DNA of 64,000 nucleotides, from assembly GCF_010983895.1 (NCBI RefSeq), contig NZ_CP048836.1:2232001-2296000 (forward strand). The letters run 5' to 3'. A program made the position numbers and the translations under genes. The notes beneath the pieces were generated by a model, which saw only the letters and a program-made list of their open reading frames with translations, made no database searches and was not told the DNA's origin. Positions 44,985 to 57,357 of this stretch are shown here, one piece after another; within the stretch, counting starts at the first letter, position 1; every line of letters begins with the position of its first letter. The DNA comes from Nitrogeniibacter mangrovi (lineage in GTDB: Bacteria; Pseudomonadota; Gammaproteobacteria; Burkholderiales; Rhodocyclaceae).

Positions 44985-46177
44985 CAGGCCGTCTCCCGTG
45001 TTTTCACAAGCGCTTTTGCGCGACTACGGGCTTCGGCATCGACGGACTCGATTTGTTCCAGCGACGCGTCACCGGCATCGGCCATCTGCGCCATGGTCGC
45101 CTCGATGATCCGGGCAATGTCCAGGTAACCGATGCGCCCGTTGAGGAAGGCCTCGACCGCGATCTCGTTGGCCGCGTTGAGCACGGCCGGCAGGCCGGCG
45201 CCGGCACGCAGCGCGTCATAGGCCAGCGCCAGGCAGGGAAACCGGCGCAGGTCGGGCGCCTGAAAATCGAGGCGTGCGATGGCGCACAGATCGAGCGGCG
45301 CCACGCCGGCATCGATCCGATCGGGGTACGCGAGCGCATGCGCGATCGGCGTGCGCATGTCCGGATTGCCCAGCTGCGCCAGCACCGAACCGTCCGCGTA
45401 GGCCACCATCGAATGGATCACGCTCTGCCGATGGACCACCACATCGATCGCATCGGCGGGCACGCCGAACAGCCAGTGCGCCTCGATGACTTCGAGGCCC
45501 TTGTTCATCATCGTCGCCGAATCGACCGAAATCTTGCGCCCCATCGACCAGTTGGGATGGGCGCAGGCCTCCTCCGGGGTGACGCCCTCCAGGGTGGCCG
45601 GCTCGCGGTCGCGAAACGGACCGCCCGAGGCGGTCAGCAAGACACGACACACGCCATGCGCGGTCGGACGCCGGTCGTAGCCGGCGGGCAGCGCCTGGAA
45701 GACGGCGTTGTGCTCGCTGTCGATGGGCAGCAGCGTCGCGCCGCCCTCCGCGACTGCCGTCATGAACAGGGCGCCGGACATGACCAGCGCCTCCTTGTTC
45801 GCCAGCAGCACCCGCTTGCCGGCGCGCGCCGCGGCCAGGGTGGGACGCAATCCGGCTGCACCGACGATGGCGGCCATCACCGCGTCGACCTCGGGCGCCT
45901 GGGCCACCGCCACCAGGCCGGCCTCTCCGACCAGCACCTCGGTCGACGCGCCGTCCGCGACGAGCAGAGCCCGCAGACGCTGGGCCGCGAGTTCATCGCC
46001 GACGACCGCGTATGTCGGCGAAAAGCGCCGGCACTGCTCGGCGAGCCGCTCGATCCGGGAATGGCCGCTCAGGGCGAAGACCCGGTATCGGTCCGGATGG
46101 CGGCCGACCACATCGAGCGTGCTCTCGCCGATCGATCCGGTCGCGCCGAGAACAGTCAGTAGCTGGATGTTTGCCAT
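44984..46177 (-). CDS. dxr: Dxr (IspC), 1-deoxy-D-xylulose 5-phosphate reductoisomerase
   Basis: A 397-residue NADPH enzyme making methylerythritol phosphate, the committed step of the MEP isoprenoid route. The Rossmann start [27 protein letters not shown], the metal/substrate segment [25 protein letters not shown], and the flexible loop [28 protein letters not shown] are all present. It feeds UppS, encoded two genes upstream, with isoprenoid precursors. Confidence 0.96.
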   Translation of the reverse strand: MANIQLLTVLGATGSIGESTLDVVGRHPDRYRVFALSGHSRIERLAEQCRRFSPTYAVVGDELAAQRLRALLVADGASTEVLVGEAGLVAVAQAPEVDAVMAAIVGAAGLRPTLAAARAGKRVLLANKEALVMSGALFMTAVAEGGATLLPIDSEHNAVFQALPAGYDRRPTAHGVCRVLLTASGGPFRDREPATLEGVTPEEACAHPNWSMGRKISVDSATMMNKGLEVIEAHWLFGVPADAIDVVVHRQSVIHSMVAYADGSVLAQLGNPDMRTPIAHALAYPDRIDAGVAPLDLCAIARLDFQAPDLRRFPCLALAYDALRAGAGLPAVLNAANEIAVEAFLNGRIGYLDIARIIEATMAQMADAGDASLEQIESVDAEARSRAKALVKTRETA

Positions 46178-46218
46178 CGAAGAAAACCTTGTCGCGACGC
46201 GGCTTGGCCGCCGTCAAT

Positions 46219-47037
46219 TCAGCGTGTCAGCAGCACGAACAGGGCCACCATCGGCAGCGTGGAAGTCAGGCTGTCGATGCGATCCAGGACACCGCCATGG
46301 CCGGGTAGCAGCTGGCTGCTGTCCTTGATGCCGGCCTGACGCTTGAGCATCGACTCGAACAGGTCGCCCACCACGCTGACCCCCGTCAGCGCCAGCAGAC
46401 CCAGTACGATCCCGCCCCACGCGGCCGGGCTGAACCGGGCACCCGACCAGCTCAGCACGATCAGCCCGTAGGCCACCACCGCCATCAGCGCTCCATACAC
46501 GCCTTCCCAGCTCTTTCCGGGACTGATCGACGGAGCCAGCTTGCGGCGCCCGAGCGCACGCCCACTGAAATACGCGGCGATGTCGGCGACCCAGACGATG
46601 GCCATCGCGCCGAGCAGCCACCAGGGATTGATCTGCCGTAGAAACACCATCGCGATCGCCGTGGGGAGCATCACCACCAGTCCGGTCAGTGCCGCGCGGG
46701 CGCCCTGCCCCAGCGGCCACATGCGGGCGAGCCACGCCGATCCGATGAGCCCCCAGAACAGGATCGAGACGCCGAACACGAGCAGATGGAACCCGTAGGC
46801 CGTACTTGGCGCCGCAGTGTCGACACAATAGGCCAGCACGAATGCCGCGACAGCGGTCGCGACGCCGTATCCATAGCGTACAGAGGGCTGCCAGCGGCAG
46901 AAACCCGCCCATTCCCAGGCAGCGCAGCCGGTAATGACCGCCACGAACGCCATCCAGCCAGTGGCGGAAAACAGGAAGACGGCCGAACTGAAGACCAGGA
47001 GCATTACCAGCGCAGTAATGACCCGTGTTCTAAGCAT
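46219..47037 (-). CDS. cdsA: CdsA, phosphatidate cytidylyltransferase
   Basis: A 272-residue inner-membrane enzyme making CDP-diacylglycerol for all phospholipids. Start [16 protein letters not shown] at 47037, overlapping the uppS end by 8 bases. About eight membrane helices, and the family signature near the C-end: [17 protein letters not shown], then [21 protein letters not shown] and [14 protein letters not shown] with the metal-binding Asp residues. Confidence 0.95.
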   Translation of the reverse strand: MLRTRVITALVMLLVFSSAVFLFSATGWMAFVAVITGCAAWEWAGFCRWQPSVRYGYGVATAVAAFVLAYCVDTAAPSTAYGFHLLVFGVSILFWGLIGSAWLARMWPLGQGARAALTGLVVMLPTAIAMVFLRQINPWWLLGAMAIVWVADIAAYFSGRALGRRKLAPSISPGKSWEGVYGALMAVVAYGLIVLSWSGARFSPAAWGGIVLGLLALTGVSVVGDLFESMLKRQAGIKDSSQLLPGHGGVLDRIDSLTSTLPMVALFVLLTR

Positions 47038-47818
47038 GGCCCTTGCGCGGCACGTTGGTGATGTCGGCCTCGGGGCGCAGCTGTTCGCTGGTGCGCCCGA
47101 AGCGCCGTTCGCGCCGCCCGTATGACGCGATGGCTTCGTCGAAGGCGTCGCCGTCGAAATCCGGCCACAGGGTATCGGTGAAATAAAGCTCGGTATAGGC
47201 CAGCTGCCAGAGCAGGAAATTGCTGATGCGCTGCTCGCCACCCGTGCGGATGAACAGATCCGGTTCGGGGGCATAGGCCATGGACAGATGCGGCGTGAGC
47301 GCGTCCTCGGTGATCTCGCCGACATGGCCGGACGCCATCAGCGCGTTGACGCCTTGCAGGATGTCCCAGCGTCCACCGTAATTGGCGGCGATGGTCAGTT
47401 CCAGCGTGGCGTTCCCGGCGGTCATCGCCTCGGCGTCGCGGATCATGCACACCAGGTTGTCGTCGAATCTCGACAGGTCCCCAATGACGCGAAAGCGGAT
47501 CCCGTTCTCATGCAGGCGCGCGATTTCCTTCTTCAGCGAGCGCACGAACAGCTGCATGAGGAAGCTCACTTCCTCAGCGGGGCGGCGCCAGTTCTCGGAG
47601 CTGAAGGCAAACAGGGTGAGGTGGCGCACGCCACGCTCGATACAGCGCGTGATGACCGCGCGCACGGATTCGACCCCGCGCGAATGCCCCGCGACACGAG
47701 GCATGAAGCGCTTGCGTGCCCAGCGCCCGTTGCCATCCATGATGATGGCCACATGGCGTGGCACCGCCTCCCCTTCGGGAATGGCGCGGGTCGAACTGAT
47801 GAAGGTCTTCTCAGCCAT
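47030..47818 (-). CDS. uppS: UppS, undecaprenyl diphosphate synthase
   Basis: A 262-residue cis-prenyltransferase that makes the C55 carrier for peptidoglycan and LPS sugars. [31 protein letters not shown] carries the catalytic Asp and the diphosphate pocket; [14 protein letters not shown] and the C-terminal [27 protein letters not shown] are diagnostic. Lies 30 bases downstream of frr. Confidence 0.96.
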   Translation of the reverse strand: MAEKTFISSTRAIPEGEAVPRHVAIIMDGNGRWARKRFMPRVAGHSRGVESVRAVITRCIERGVRHLTLFAFSSENWRRPAEEVSFLMQLFVRSLKKEIARLHENGIRFRVIGDLSRFDDNLVCMIRDAEAMTAGNATLELTIAANYGGRWDILQGVNALMASGHVGEITEDALTPHLSMAYAPEPDLFIRTGGEQRISNFLLWQLAYTELYFTDTLWPDFDGDAFDEAIASYGRRERRFGRTSEQLRPEADITNVPRKGHA

Positions 47819-47848
47819 TGAGCTGACGAACAGACGGCGAGGCGCCGG

Positions 47849-48406
47849 TCAGACCTGCATCAGTTCCTGCTCCTTCTGCTCGAGGAGCTTGTCGATCTCG
47901 GCGATGAACCGATCCGTGAGCTTCTGGATCTCTTCCTGGCCACGGCGCTCATCGTCTTCGGAGATCTCCTTGTTCTTGACCGCGTCCTTGAGGCTGCTGT
48001 TGGCGTCACGGCGCTGATTGCGCACGGCCACCCGGGCGCCTTCGCCTTCCTGCTTGACCACCTTGGTCAGGTCACGGCGGCGCTCCTCGGTCAGGGCCGG
48101 CATCGGCACGCGGATCAGTTCGCCCATCGTGGCCGGGTTCAGACCCAGGTCGGAATCACGAATGGCTTTCTCCACCTTGCCCACCATGGGCTTTTCCCAT
48201 GGCTGGACACCGATGGTACGGGCATCGATCAGGGTGACGTTGGCCACCTGGTTGATCGGCACCATGCTGCCGTAGTACTCGACTTCGACATGATCCAGAA
48301 GACCGGTATGTGCGCGGCCCGTACGGATCTTCGCAAGGTCGTTCTTGAGGGCCTCGAGCGACTTGTGCATCTTCGCCTCGGTCGCCTTCTTCAACTCGGG
48401 GATCAT
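47849..48406 (-). CDS. frr: Ribosome recycling factor
   Basis: A 185-residue RRF that, with EF-G, splits the post-termination ribosome. The start at 48406 follows GGAG. The pattern [36 protein letters not shown] and [28 protein letters not shown] is unmistakable. Thirteen bases after pyrH. Confidence 0.97.
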   Translation of the reverse strand: MIPELKKATEAKMHKSLEALKNDLAKIRTGRAHTGLLDHVEVEYYGSMVPINQVANVTLIDARTIGVQPWEKPMVGKVEKAIRDSDLGLNPATMGELIRVPMPALTEERRRDLTKVVKQEGEGARVAVRNQRRDANSSLKDAVKNKEISEDDERRGQEEIQKLTDRFIAEIDKLLEQKEQELMQV

Positions 48407-48419
48407 CTCGATCGTCTCC

Positions 48420-49133
48420 TCAGCAATAGACCAAGGTGCCTTCATCCTCGCCGGTCACGACGCGCTTGAGCGCGCCCGGCTTGAAGATGCTGAACACGTT
48501 GATCGGCAGTTTCTGGTCGCGACACAGCGCAAACGCGGTCGCGTCGAGGACCTTCAGGTCGCGGGCAATGGCCTCGTCGAAGCTGATGCGCGAAAAGCGC
48601 TCGGCACTCGAATCGAGCTTGGGATCGGCGGTGTAGATGCCGTCGACCTTGGTGGCCTTGAGCACGATCTGCGCCCCGATCTCCGCACCGCGCAGTGCCG
48701 CGGCGGTATCGGTGGTGAAGAACGGGTTGCCGGTGCCGGCGCCGAACACCACCACCCGACCTTCTTCCAGGTAGCGGATCGCCTTGCCGCGAATGTACGG
48801 CTCGACCACCTGGTCGATCCGCAGGGCCGACTGGACCCGGGCATTGAGGCCGGCCGCGCGCATCGCGTCGGCCAGGGCCATCGCGTTCATGACGGTGGCC
48901 AGCATGCCCATGTAGTCGGCGGTCGCCCGGTCCATGCCGGACGCCGCGCCCGCCATGCCCCGGAAAATGTTGCCGCCGCCGATGACCACGCCCACCTGCA
49001 CACCCAGCCGGCTCACCTCGGCCACCTCGGCGACGATGCGCGAGACGACCTCCTGGTTGATGCCATACGCGTCCTCGCCCATGAGGGCTTCACCGGACAA
49101 CTTGAGCAAAATACGCTGATAGGCGGCGGTCAT
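48420..49133 (-). CDS. pyrH: UMP kinase
   Basis: A 237-residue hexameric UMP kinase of pyrimidine nucleotide synthesis. [42 protein letters not shown], and [19 protein letters not shown] are the family motifs. Seventeen bases after tsf; rpsB-tsf-pyrH-frr is a near-universal bacterial order. Confidence 0.97.
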   Translation of the reverse strand: MTAAYQRILLKLSGEALMGEDAYGINQEVVSRIVAEVAEVSRLGVQVGVVIGGGNIFRGMAGAASGMDRATADYMGMLATVMNAMALADAMRAAGLNARVQSALRIDQVVEPYIRGKAIRYLEEGRVVVFGAGTGNPFFTTDTAAALRGAEIGAQIVLKATKVDGIYTADPKLDSSAERFSRISFDEAIARDLKVLDATAFALCRDQKLPINVFSIFKPGALKRVVTGEDEGTLVYC

Positions 49134-49150
49134 CGGGGCGGCTCCGCGAA

Positions 49151-50038
49151 TTACTTCTTCGCAGCAGCGGCCTGGGCGGCCACTTCGGCGGCAAAGTCGT
49201 CGACCTTCTTCTCGATGCCTTCACCGACGATGTACAGCACGAAGCTGGCCACCGACGCGCCCTTGGACTTGAGCAGGGCCTCGACGGTCTGCTTGTCGTC
49301 CTTGACGAAGGGCTGGCCCAGCAGGGTGACTTCCTTGAGGAACTTGTTCACCGTGCCCTGAACCATCTTCTCGACGATCTCGGCAGGCTTGCCCGATTCG
49401 GCCGCCTTTTCGGCCGCGATGCGGCGCTCGGTTTCGATCAGCTCGGCCGGCACTTCGTCTGCGGACAGCGCCTTGGGCTTGCTGGCCGCGATGTGCATGG
49501 CCAGATCGCGGCCCATGTCCTCGTCACCGCCGACCACATCGATCAGCACGCCGATCTTGGCGCCGCCGTGGATATAACTGGCCACCTGACCCTTGGCTTC
49601 GATGCGGGCGAAACGACGGATGGACATGTTCTCGCCGATCTTGCCGACCAGTTCGGTCCGGATCGCCTCGACGGTCTTGCCGCCGATCTCCAGCGCGGAC
49701 AGCGCCGCCACGTCGGCCGGGTTGCGGGTCGCGACCAGTTCGGCCACTTTCGCGCCGAGCTCGAGAAAGTCGTCGTTCTTGGCCACGAAGTCGGTCTCGC
49801 AGTTGAGCTCGACCATCGCCGCCAGCTTGCCGTCAGCGGAGATGTAGGTGGCCACGACGCCTTCCGCGGTCACGCGGGCCGCCGCCTTGCTGGCCTTGTT
49901 GCCCAGCTTGACGCGAAGAATCTCTTCAGCCTTGGCCATGTCGCCCTCGGCCTCGGTCAGCGCCTTCTTGCACTCCATCATGGGCGCATCGGTCTTCTCG
50001 CGCAGCTCTTTGACCATGCCTGCGGTAATTGCCGCCAT
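49151..50038 (-). CDS. tsf: Elongation factor Ts
   Basis: A 295-residue nucleotide exchange factor for EF-Tu. N-terminal UBA-like part with [31 protein letters not shown], then [10 protein letters not shown], the signature that contacts EF-Tu. The later ANDP-like blocks and a C-terminal helical module complete the E. coli-type length (283). Thirty-seven bases after rpsB. Confidence 0.97.
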   Translation of the reverse strand: MAAITAGMVKELREKTDAPMMECKKALTEAEGDMAKAEEILRVKLGNKASKAAARVTAEGVVATYISADGKLAAMVELNCETDFVAKNDDFLELGAKVAELVATRNPADVAALSALEIGGKTVEAIRTELVGKIGENMSIRRFARIEAKGQVASYIHGGAKIGVLIDVVGGDEDMGRDLAMHIAASKPKALSADEVPAELIETERRIAAEKAAESGKPAEIVEKMVQGTVNKFLKEVTLLGQPFVKDDKQTVEALLKSKGASVASFVLYIVGEGIEKKVDDFAAEVAAQAAAAKK

Positions 50039-50075
50039 GATTACTCCTGAATTCTTGATTGATGACTAAAGGTGA

Positions 50076-50843
50076 TCAGGCTTCGCCCTGCTCGGCTTCG
50101 CCGCCGACCTCTTCCTCGACCTCGACGAATTCGTCGGAACCGGCCGCGACGATCTCGTTGAGCGACTGGGTACGACCCTCGAGGACGGCATCGGCAACGC
50201 CACGGGCGTAGAGACGGATGGCGCGACTGGAGTCATCGTTACCCGGAATCACGAAATCGACGCCTTCGGGCGAATGGTTGGTATCGACCACGGCCACCAG
50301 CGGGATGCCCAGCTTCTTGGCCTCGGTCAGTGCGATCTTGTGGTAGCCGACGTCGATCACGAAGATGGCGTCCGGCAGGCCGCCCATGTCCTTGATACCG
50401 CCGATGCTCTTGGTGAGCTTCTCGATCTCGCGGGTGGTCAGCAGCGCTTCCTTCTTGGACAGCTTCTCGATGGAACCGTCCTCGACCATGGCTTCCAGTT
50501 CCTTGAGGCGCTTGATGGACTGCTTGACCGTCTTGAAGTTGGTCAGCATGCCACCGAGCCAGCGCTCATCGACATACGGCATGCCGGCGCGACGCGCTTC
50601 CTCGGCCACGATCTCGCGGGCCTGGCGCTTGGTGCCGACGAACAGGATGGTGCCCTTGTTGGCAGCCAGCTTGCGAACGTAGTCCATGGCCTCGAGGTAC
50701 TTCACCATCGTCTTTTCGAGGTTGACGATGTGGATCTTGTTGCGCTGGCCGAAGATGAACGGGGCCATACGCGGATTCCAGAAACGGGTCTGGTGACCAA
50801 AATGGACGCCCGCTTCGAGCATCTGACGCATCGTGACAGTCAT
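50076..50843 (-). CDS. rpsB: 30S ribosomal protein S2
   Basis: A 255-residue S2. [31 protein letters not shown], then [16 protein letters not shown] and [19 protein letters not shown] are conserved. The acidic tail ([16 protein letters not shown]) is common in betaproteobacteria. First gene of the long leftward cluster, with an own promoter and a structured leader. The start at 50843 follows AGGAGAAAG. Confidence 0.97.
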   Translation of the reverse strand: MTVTMRQMLEAGVHFGHQTRFWNPRMAPFIFGQRNKIHIVNLEKTMVKYLEAMDYVRKLAANKGTILFVGTKRQAREIVAEEARRAGMPYVDERWLGGMLTNFKTVKQSIKRLKELEAMVEDGSIEKLSKKEALLTTREIEKLTKSIGGIKDMGGLPDAIFVIDVGYHKIALTEAKKLGIPLVAVVDTNHSPEGVDFVIPGNDDSSRAIRLYARGVADAVLEGRTQSLNEIVAAGSDEFVEVEEEVGGEAEQGEA

Positions 50844-50878
50844 GTCTTTCTCCTGAAAGGGTTGAGCCTCCGCCCGGG

Positions 50879-50904
50879 GCGACCTGCTATATAGATAAGG
50901 TCGC
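50879..50904 (-). ncRNA. Hairpin in the rpsB leader, candidate S2 autoregulatory element
   Basis: In the rpsB leader GCGACCT and AGGTCGC pair perfectly (50904-50898 with 50885-50879) around a 12-base AU-rich loop. Its base is about 20 bases ahead of the ribosome site. In enterobacteria S2 represses its own mRNA through a structured leader; this may be the local equivalent, but the motif itself was not recognised. Confidence 0.4.
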
Positions 50905-51044
50905 AACCGCATCGAAACGACGCATGCCGCTCGGTACGGACCCTTTGTGCTCGCCTTGTCGGCCAGCGTGATCCGGGCGTGTGGATTCAAAGTCAAAAAA
51001 TTGCTTAAAGCCTTGCCTCATCTGTTCGATCAGGCAAGCTCGCG

Positions 51045-51074
51045 ATTATAGCAGCGGGACGTGACAAGCCTCAA
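51045..51074 (-). promoter_or_regulatory. Sigma-70 promoter of rpsB
   Basis: On the minus strand TTGAGG (51074-51069), 18 bases, then a perfect TATAAT (51050-51045). The start would be near 51037, giving a leader of nearly 200 bases before rpsB. Confidence 0.75.
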
Positions 51075-51159
51075 GCGCGGCATTGCACCGCGATTGCCGT
51101 TCCGCGGCCCATGCGCTAGCCTTCAGCCTTTACGGACCCCGGCAAAACACAAAGCATCA

Positions 51160-51966
51160 ATGAGCATTCATATCAAAACCCCCGAAGAGATCGCAGGCAT
51201 GCGCGTTGCGGGCCGTCTGGCCGCCGAGGTGCTCGATTACATCACGCCCTTCGTCACACCCGGCGTCACCACCGAGGAGCTGGACAAGCTCTGCCACGAC
51301 TACATGGTCGACGTGCAAGGTTGCGTGCCCGCCCCGCTCAATTACGCGCCGCCGGGGTATTCGCCCTACCCCAAGTCCATCTGCACCTCCATCAACCACC
51401 AGGTCTGCCATGGCGTACCGGCGGACAAGGCGCTGAAGAACGGGGATATCGTCAACCTCGACATCACGGTCATCAAGGACGGCTTCCACGGTGACACCAG
51501 CCGCATGTTCCAGGTCGGAAACAAGGTATCGATCCTGGCCAAGCGCCTGTGCCAGATCACCTACGAATGCATGTGGCTGGGCATCGACACGGTCAAGCCC
51601 GGCGCACGGCTCGGCGACATCGGCGCGGCGATCCAGAAGCACGCCGAGGGCAACGGTTTTTCGGTGGTGCGCGAATTCTGCGGCCACGGGATCGGGCGCA
51701 ACTTCCATGAAGATCCGCAGGTGCTGCACTACGGACGTGCCGGCACCGGCCTGATCCTCGAACCCGGCATGATCTTCACCATCGAACCGATGATCAACGC
51801 CGGCAAGAGCGCCATCTCCGAATTGCCCGACGGATGGACCATCATCACCAAGGACCGGAGCCTCTCCGCCCAGTGGGAGCACACCATCCTGGTCACCGAC
51901 ACCGGCCACGAGGTGCTCACCGTGTCCGACGGCACGCCGCCGATCCCTGACATCATCTCCAACTGA
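51160..51966 (+). CDS. map: Type I methionine aminopeptidase
   Basis: A 268-residue metalloprotease that removes the initiator Met. IKTPEEIAGMRVAGRLAAEVLDYI opens it; metal ligands lie in NLDITVIKDGFHGDTSRMF, CGHGIGRNFHEDP, IFTIEPMIN and QWEHTILVTD. Start at 51160; no strong ribosome site, and the 5' extension is not family-like. Divergent from rpsB, as in most proteobacteria, and 17 bases ahead of glnD. Confidence 0.96.
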   Translation: MSIHIKTPEEIAGMRVAGRLAAEVLDYITPFVTPGVTTEELDKLCHDYMVDVQGCVPAPLNYAPPGYSPYPKSICTSINHQVCHGVPADKALKNGDIVNLDITVIKDGFHGDTSRMFQVGNKVSILAKRLCQITYECMWLGIDTVKPGARLGDIGAAIQKHAEGNGFSVVREFCGHGIGRNFHEDPQVLHYGRAGTGLILEPGMIFTIEPMINAGKSAISELPDGWTIITKDRSLSAQWEHTILVTDTGHEVLTVSDGTPPIPDIISN

Positions 51967-51983
51967 AGCAAAGGGCGGCACGC

Positions 51984-54551
51984 ATGCCTGACACGATTCG
52001 CCCGGCGATTTCGGCGATCCGGAATACCCTCAAGGAAAAAGAGGCCGCCCTGGCCGAGAGCTACGAGGCGCACCCGCTGACGCGCAATTATCTGCGCGGA
52101 CGCACCGCGGTGGTGGACGAAGCGATCGTCCACCTGTGGACCGCCTGCGAGCTCGATGGCGAATGCGCGCTCGTCGCCACCGGCGGTTATGGCCGCGGCG
52201 AGCTGTTCCCCCATTCGGACATCGACCTGCTGATCCTGCTGCCCGACGTCCTGGGCACCGACACCGAGGCGGCGCTTACCCGCTTCGTCAGCGCCCTGTG
52301 GGACATCGGCCTGCACATCGGCCACAGCGTGCGCACGGTGGACGAATGCCTCGAAGTGGCCGCCGACGACATCACCATCCAGACCAACCTGCTCGAGACG
52401 CGGCTGCTGTTCGGTGCCGCGGTGCTGCTTGATGACCTGCGCCAGCGCTTGCAGGCCGCCCTGGACGTGGACCGTTTCTATCAGGCCAAGCAGCTGGAGC
52501 AGGATCAGCGCTACGAGCGCTACGAGCAAAGCCCCTACGCGCTCGAACCGAACTGCAAGGAGAGCCCCGGCGGCCTGCGCGATCTCCAGGTACTCGGCTG
52601 GATCAGCCGCGCAGCGGGCCTGGGCACGAGCTGGCGGGATCTTGTGCGCCATCGTCTGATCACCGCAAACGAAGCCCATGAACTGCGCTCGGCGGAACGC
52701 TTTCTCCAGCACATCCGCATTCGCCTGCACCTGCTCGTGGGACGCGCCGAAGATCGGCTGCTGTTCGATCATCAGGAAAAGCTCGCCCGCGCCTTCGGCG
52801 TGAAGGCCACCGAGGGCAAGCGCGCCTCCGAAGTGCTGATGCAGCGCTACTACCTGTCGGCCAAGAAGGTGATGCAGCTCAACGCGATCCTGATCCTGAG
52901 CTACCGGGCCGAATTCGCCTCGACCGACAAACCCGCCGCCTTCGTCATCAACGAGCACTTCCAGACCGTTCGCGATCTGCTCGACATCCGCGACGACGAG
53001 CTGTTCAGGAATCACCCCGGAGCCATGTTCGAGGCGTTCCAGATCATGCAGCAGCGCTCGGAACTGACCGGGATGACGGCACGCACCCTGCGCGCCTTGT
53101 GGATCAATCGCCGCCGCATCAACGCTGCCTTCCGTGCCAACCCGCACAACCGCCGACGTTTCATCGAACTGTTGCAGGCCAAGCGAGGCATCGTCAGTAC
53201 CTTCCGGCGGATGAACCAGTATGGGCTGCTGTCGAACTACCTGCCGCCGTGGCGCAAGATCTCGTGCCAGATGCAGCACGACCTGTTCCACGTCTATACG
53301 GTCGACTCGCACACCCTCATGGTCTTGCGCAACCTGCGCCGCTTTACCATGGGCGAGCACGCCCACGAATACCCGCTGATGACCCAGCTGATGCTGGGAT
53401 TCGACCAGCACTGGCTCCTCTACGTGGCCTCCCTGTTCCACGACATCGCCAAAGGGCGCGGCGGAGATCACTCCAAGCTGGGCATGGTCGATGCCCGGCG
53501 CTTCTGCGAGCAGCATGGCCTCGCGCCGGAAGCGACCGACCTGGTGGAGTGGCTGGTGGAGCATCATCTGGTCATGTCGCACGTGGCGCAGAAGGAAGAC
53601 ATCTCCGATCCGGCTGTGGTCCAGCGTTTCGCCGAAAGGATGGGCTCCGAGCGCCGCCTGACCGCTCTGTACCTGCTCACCCACGCCGACATCCGTGGCA
53701 CCAGCCCGAAAGTGTGGAACGGCTGGAAGGCGCGCCTGCTCGAAGACCTGTTTCATGCCACCCGCCGCCTGCTGCGCGGCGCATCGCCCGAAGAGGCGCT
53801 CGGACTTGACGATCGCCGCCAGGACGCCCAGCGGCTGCTGCGCTATCACGGGCTGCGACCGGGGGTGGAGAACGCGCTGTGGCGCAAGCTCGACTCGGTC
53901 TACTTCATGCGCCATTCGTCCGAAGAGATCGCCTGGCATACCCGCCACCTCTATCACCGCCCCGAGAGCGATGCGCCGGTGGTTCGGGCGCGCCTGAGCG
54001 AGGCCGGCGAAGGCTTGCAGGTGATGGTCTTCGCGCGCGATCGGCGCGATCTGTTCATGCGTCTGTGCGGTTTCTTCGCACGCCTGGGCTACACCATCCT
54101 GGACGCCAAGATCCACACCACGCGCCACGGCTACGCACTCGACAGCTTCATGCTCCAGTACCCGGGCGAGGAAGCCCATTACCGCGAGCACATCGCGCTC
54201 ATCGAGCACGAGCTGCCGATCCTGCTCGAATCCGACACGCCGGTGGAGCGTCCGCCGGAGGCGCGCCTGTCGCGTCACGTGAAGCACTTTCCGGTGCGGC
54301 CGAGCGTGCGCCTGCGCGCCGACGAGAGTGGCAAACAGTACATCCTCACCCTGGTGGCGGCCGACCGCCAGGGGCTGCTCTACGACGTTGCCAAGACGCT
54401 CGCGCAGTTCGGCGTCCAGTTGCACACCGCCAAAATTGCGACCCTCGGCGAACGGGTGGAGGATGCGTTTCTGGTCACCGGCCGCGGGCTGTCGAGCGAC
54501 AGCCACGTGCTTCAGATCGAGCGTGAGCTGCTCAAGGTCCTGACGATCTGA
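51984..54551 (+). CDS. glnD: GlnD, bifunctional PII uridylyltransferase/uridylyl-removing enzyme
   Basis: An 855-residue nitrogen sensor that adds UMP to PII proteins when nitrogen is short and removes it when glutamine is high. The nucleotidyltransferase domain has ATGGYGRGELFPHSDIDLLIL; the HD domain has LFHDIAKGRGGDHS; two ACT domains end the protein (about 690-770 and 795-855, LTLVAADRQGLLYDVAKTLAQFG). All active motifs are present. It is co-directional with map, a standard pairing. Confidence 0.96.
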   Translation: MPDTIRPAISAIRNTLKEKEAALAESYEAHPLTRNYLRGRTAVVDEAIVHLWTACELDGECALVATGGYGRGELFPHSDIDLLILLPDVLGTDTEAALTRFVSALWDIGLHIGHSVRTVDECLEVAADDITIQTNLLETRLLFGAAVLLDDLRQRLQAALDVDRFYQAKQLEQDQRYERYEQSPYALEPNCKESPGGLRDLQVLGWISRAAGLGTSWRDLVRHRLITANEAHELRSAERFLQHIRIRLHLLVGRAEDRLLFDHQEKLARAFGVKATEGKRASEVLMQRYYLSAKKVMQLNAILILSYRAEFASTDKPAAFVINEHFQTVRDLLDIRDDELFRNHPGAMFEAFQIMQQRSELTGMTARTLRALWINRRRINAAFRANPHNRRRFIELLQAKRGIVSTFRRMNQYGLLSNYLPPWRKISCQMQHDLFHVYTVDSHTLMVLRNLRRFTMGEHAHEYPLMTQLMLGFDQHWLLYVASLFHDIAKGRGGDHSKLGMVDARRFCEQHGLAPEATDLVEWLVEHHLVMSHVAQKEDISDPAVVQRFAERMGSERRLTALYLLTHADIRGTSPKVWNGWKARLLEDLFHATRRLLRGASPEEALGLDDRRQDAQRLLRYHGLRPGVENALWRKLDSVYFMRHSSEEIAWHTRHLYHRPESDAPVVRARLSEAGEGLQVMVFARDRRDLFMRLCGFFARLGYTILDAKIHTTRHGYALDSFMLQYPGEEAHYREHIALIEHELPILLESDTPVERPPEARLSRHVKHFPVRPSVRLRADESGKQYILTLVAADRQGLLYDVAKTLAQFGVQLHTAKIATLGERVEDAFLVTGRGLSSDSHVLQIERELLKVLTI

Positions 54552-54572
54552 CCGAGGTGGGCCGGCGGTATC

Positions 54573-55319
54573 TCAGTGATCGCCGTCGGAACACAGCCCG
54601 TTGAGCAGGCCGCGCACCCGGGTCATGGCCTCGTGCAGCACCACCTCGATGCTGTCGAAGCTGATGCCCGCCTCGCTGCTCGCACGCCCGGCCGCATAGT
54701 TGGCAACCACGTTGATGGCCGCGTAAGGCAACTCCAGCTCACGGGCCAGCACCGCTTCGGGCATGCCCGTCATGCCGACCACATCGGCGCCGTCGCGCTC
54801 GAAGCGGTCGATCTCGGCCGCGGTCTCGAGGCGCGGCCCCTGGGAGGCGGCATAGACGCCCCCGTCGTACACCGCCTCGCCGATTTTCGCTGCCGCGTCG
54901 AGCAGTCGCTGACGCAGCTTCTGATCGTAGGGATGGGTGAAGTCCACATGGCGTACCGGGCTCTCGCCCCCCTCGAAGAAGGTGCATTCCCGGCCCCAGG
55001 TGTAGTCGATGATCTGGTCCGGAACGATGAGCGCACCGGGGCCGAAATCCGCTCGGATGCCCCCCACGGAGGCCACCGAGACCACGTCGGTCACCCCCAC
55101 TTGCTTGAGCGCCCACAGGTTGGCCCGGTAGTTCACTCGATGCGGCGGAATCGTGTGGCCGTAACCATGGCGCGCCAGGAACACCACCTCCTGATCGCAC
55201 ACCATGCCGAAGGTCAGTGCGCCGGACGGCTCACCGTACGGCGTACGCACCACCTCGCGCCGCGTCACCTCGAGCGAGGCCAGTTGAGTCAAACCGCTTC
55301 CGCCAACGATGGCCAGCAT
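54573..55319 (-). CDS. MTAP/PNP family phosphorylase, likely S-methyl-5'-thioinosine phosphorylase
   Basis: A 248-residue purine nucleoside phosphorylase-fold enzyme. MLAIVGGSGLTQLASLEV opens with the phosphate loop, then RHGYGHTIPPHRVNYRANLWALKQVGVTDVVSVASVGGI, the segment DQIIDYTWGRECTF, and GMTGMPEAVLARELELPYAAINVVANYAAGR with the purine-site residues. Betaproteobacterial and pseudomonad members act on methylthioinosine rather than methylthioadenosine; which one here was not resolved by eye. It belongs to methionine salvage from polyamine or homoserine-lactone synthesis. Divergent from typA; convergent with glnD. Confidence 0.85.
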   Translation of the reverse strand: MLAIVGGSGLTQLASLEVTRREVVRTPYGEPSGALTFGMVCDQEVVFLARHGYGHTIPPHRVNYRANLWALKQVGVTDVVSVASVGGIRADFGPGALIVPDQIIDYTWGRECTFFEGGESPVRHVDFTHPYDQKLRQRLLDAAAKIGEAVYDGGVYAASQGPRLETAAEIDRFERDGADVVGMTGMPEAVLARELELPYAAINVVANYAAGRASSEAGISFDSIEVVLHEAMTRVRGLLNGLCSDGDH

Positions 55320-55426
55320 GCCAAATCTCCCTCAAGGGCCGGGTCAGAACGGCGCCGATTCTAGCATGCGCCCGGTTGCCGGCCGGCGCCGGTCACCGCG
55401 CGGTCATGTTGCGATGCACGGTGCCA

Positions 55427-55435
55427 TGGTAGAAT
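55427..55435 (+). promoter_or_regulatory. Extended -10 promoter of typA
   Basis: TGG-TAGAAT (TG at 55427-55428, TAGAAT at 55430-55435) lies 33 bases upstream of the typA start codon. The -35 region is weak (TTGCGA at only 15 bases), consistent with an extended -10 promoter. Confidence 0.45.
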
Positions 55436-55467
55436 CCGCCCCTTTTCAAATACTTCCGGCGCTTTTC

Positions 55468-57282
<1,815 letters not shown>

Positions 57283-57284
57283 GA

Positions 57285-57322
57285 CACACGACAACGGCGC
57301 CCGCGGGCGCCGTTGTCGTGTG
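57285..57322. terminator. Perfect 38-base palindrome between convergent typA and galU
   Basis: Arms 57285-57303 and 57304-57322 pair at all 19 positions. It lies 2 bases after the typA stop and 35 bases past the galU stop. Loop size in RNA would be reduced to the minimum by the GC-rich centre. A T tract is lacking, but as a structure it is the strongest in the window and a likely bidirectional terminator or RNA 3' end protector. Confidence 0.65.
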
Positions 57323-57357
57323 CTGGGCGGGTGATCGACGCCACCCGCGGCCGGCAT

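Larger units (their letters stand above)
50844..51159. other. Divergent rpsB/map control region (316 bases)
   Basis: No gene is seen. For rpsB the minus strand holds a sigma-70 promoter (51045-51074), a hairpin early in the leader (about 51012-51042) followed by a T6 run, and a 7-bp hairpin (50879-50904) about 20 bases before the ribosome site. For map only a weak promoter-like pair (TTGCCG, 17 bases, TAGCCT) and no strong ribosome site were found. Confidence 0.7.

Noticed and set aside
36000-50843. The long rpsB-to-SpoU cluster as a novel system
   Set aside because: Gene order and content are the standard proteobacterial housekeeping cluster; only the rpsB leader was kept as a finding.
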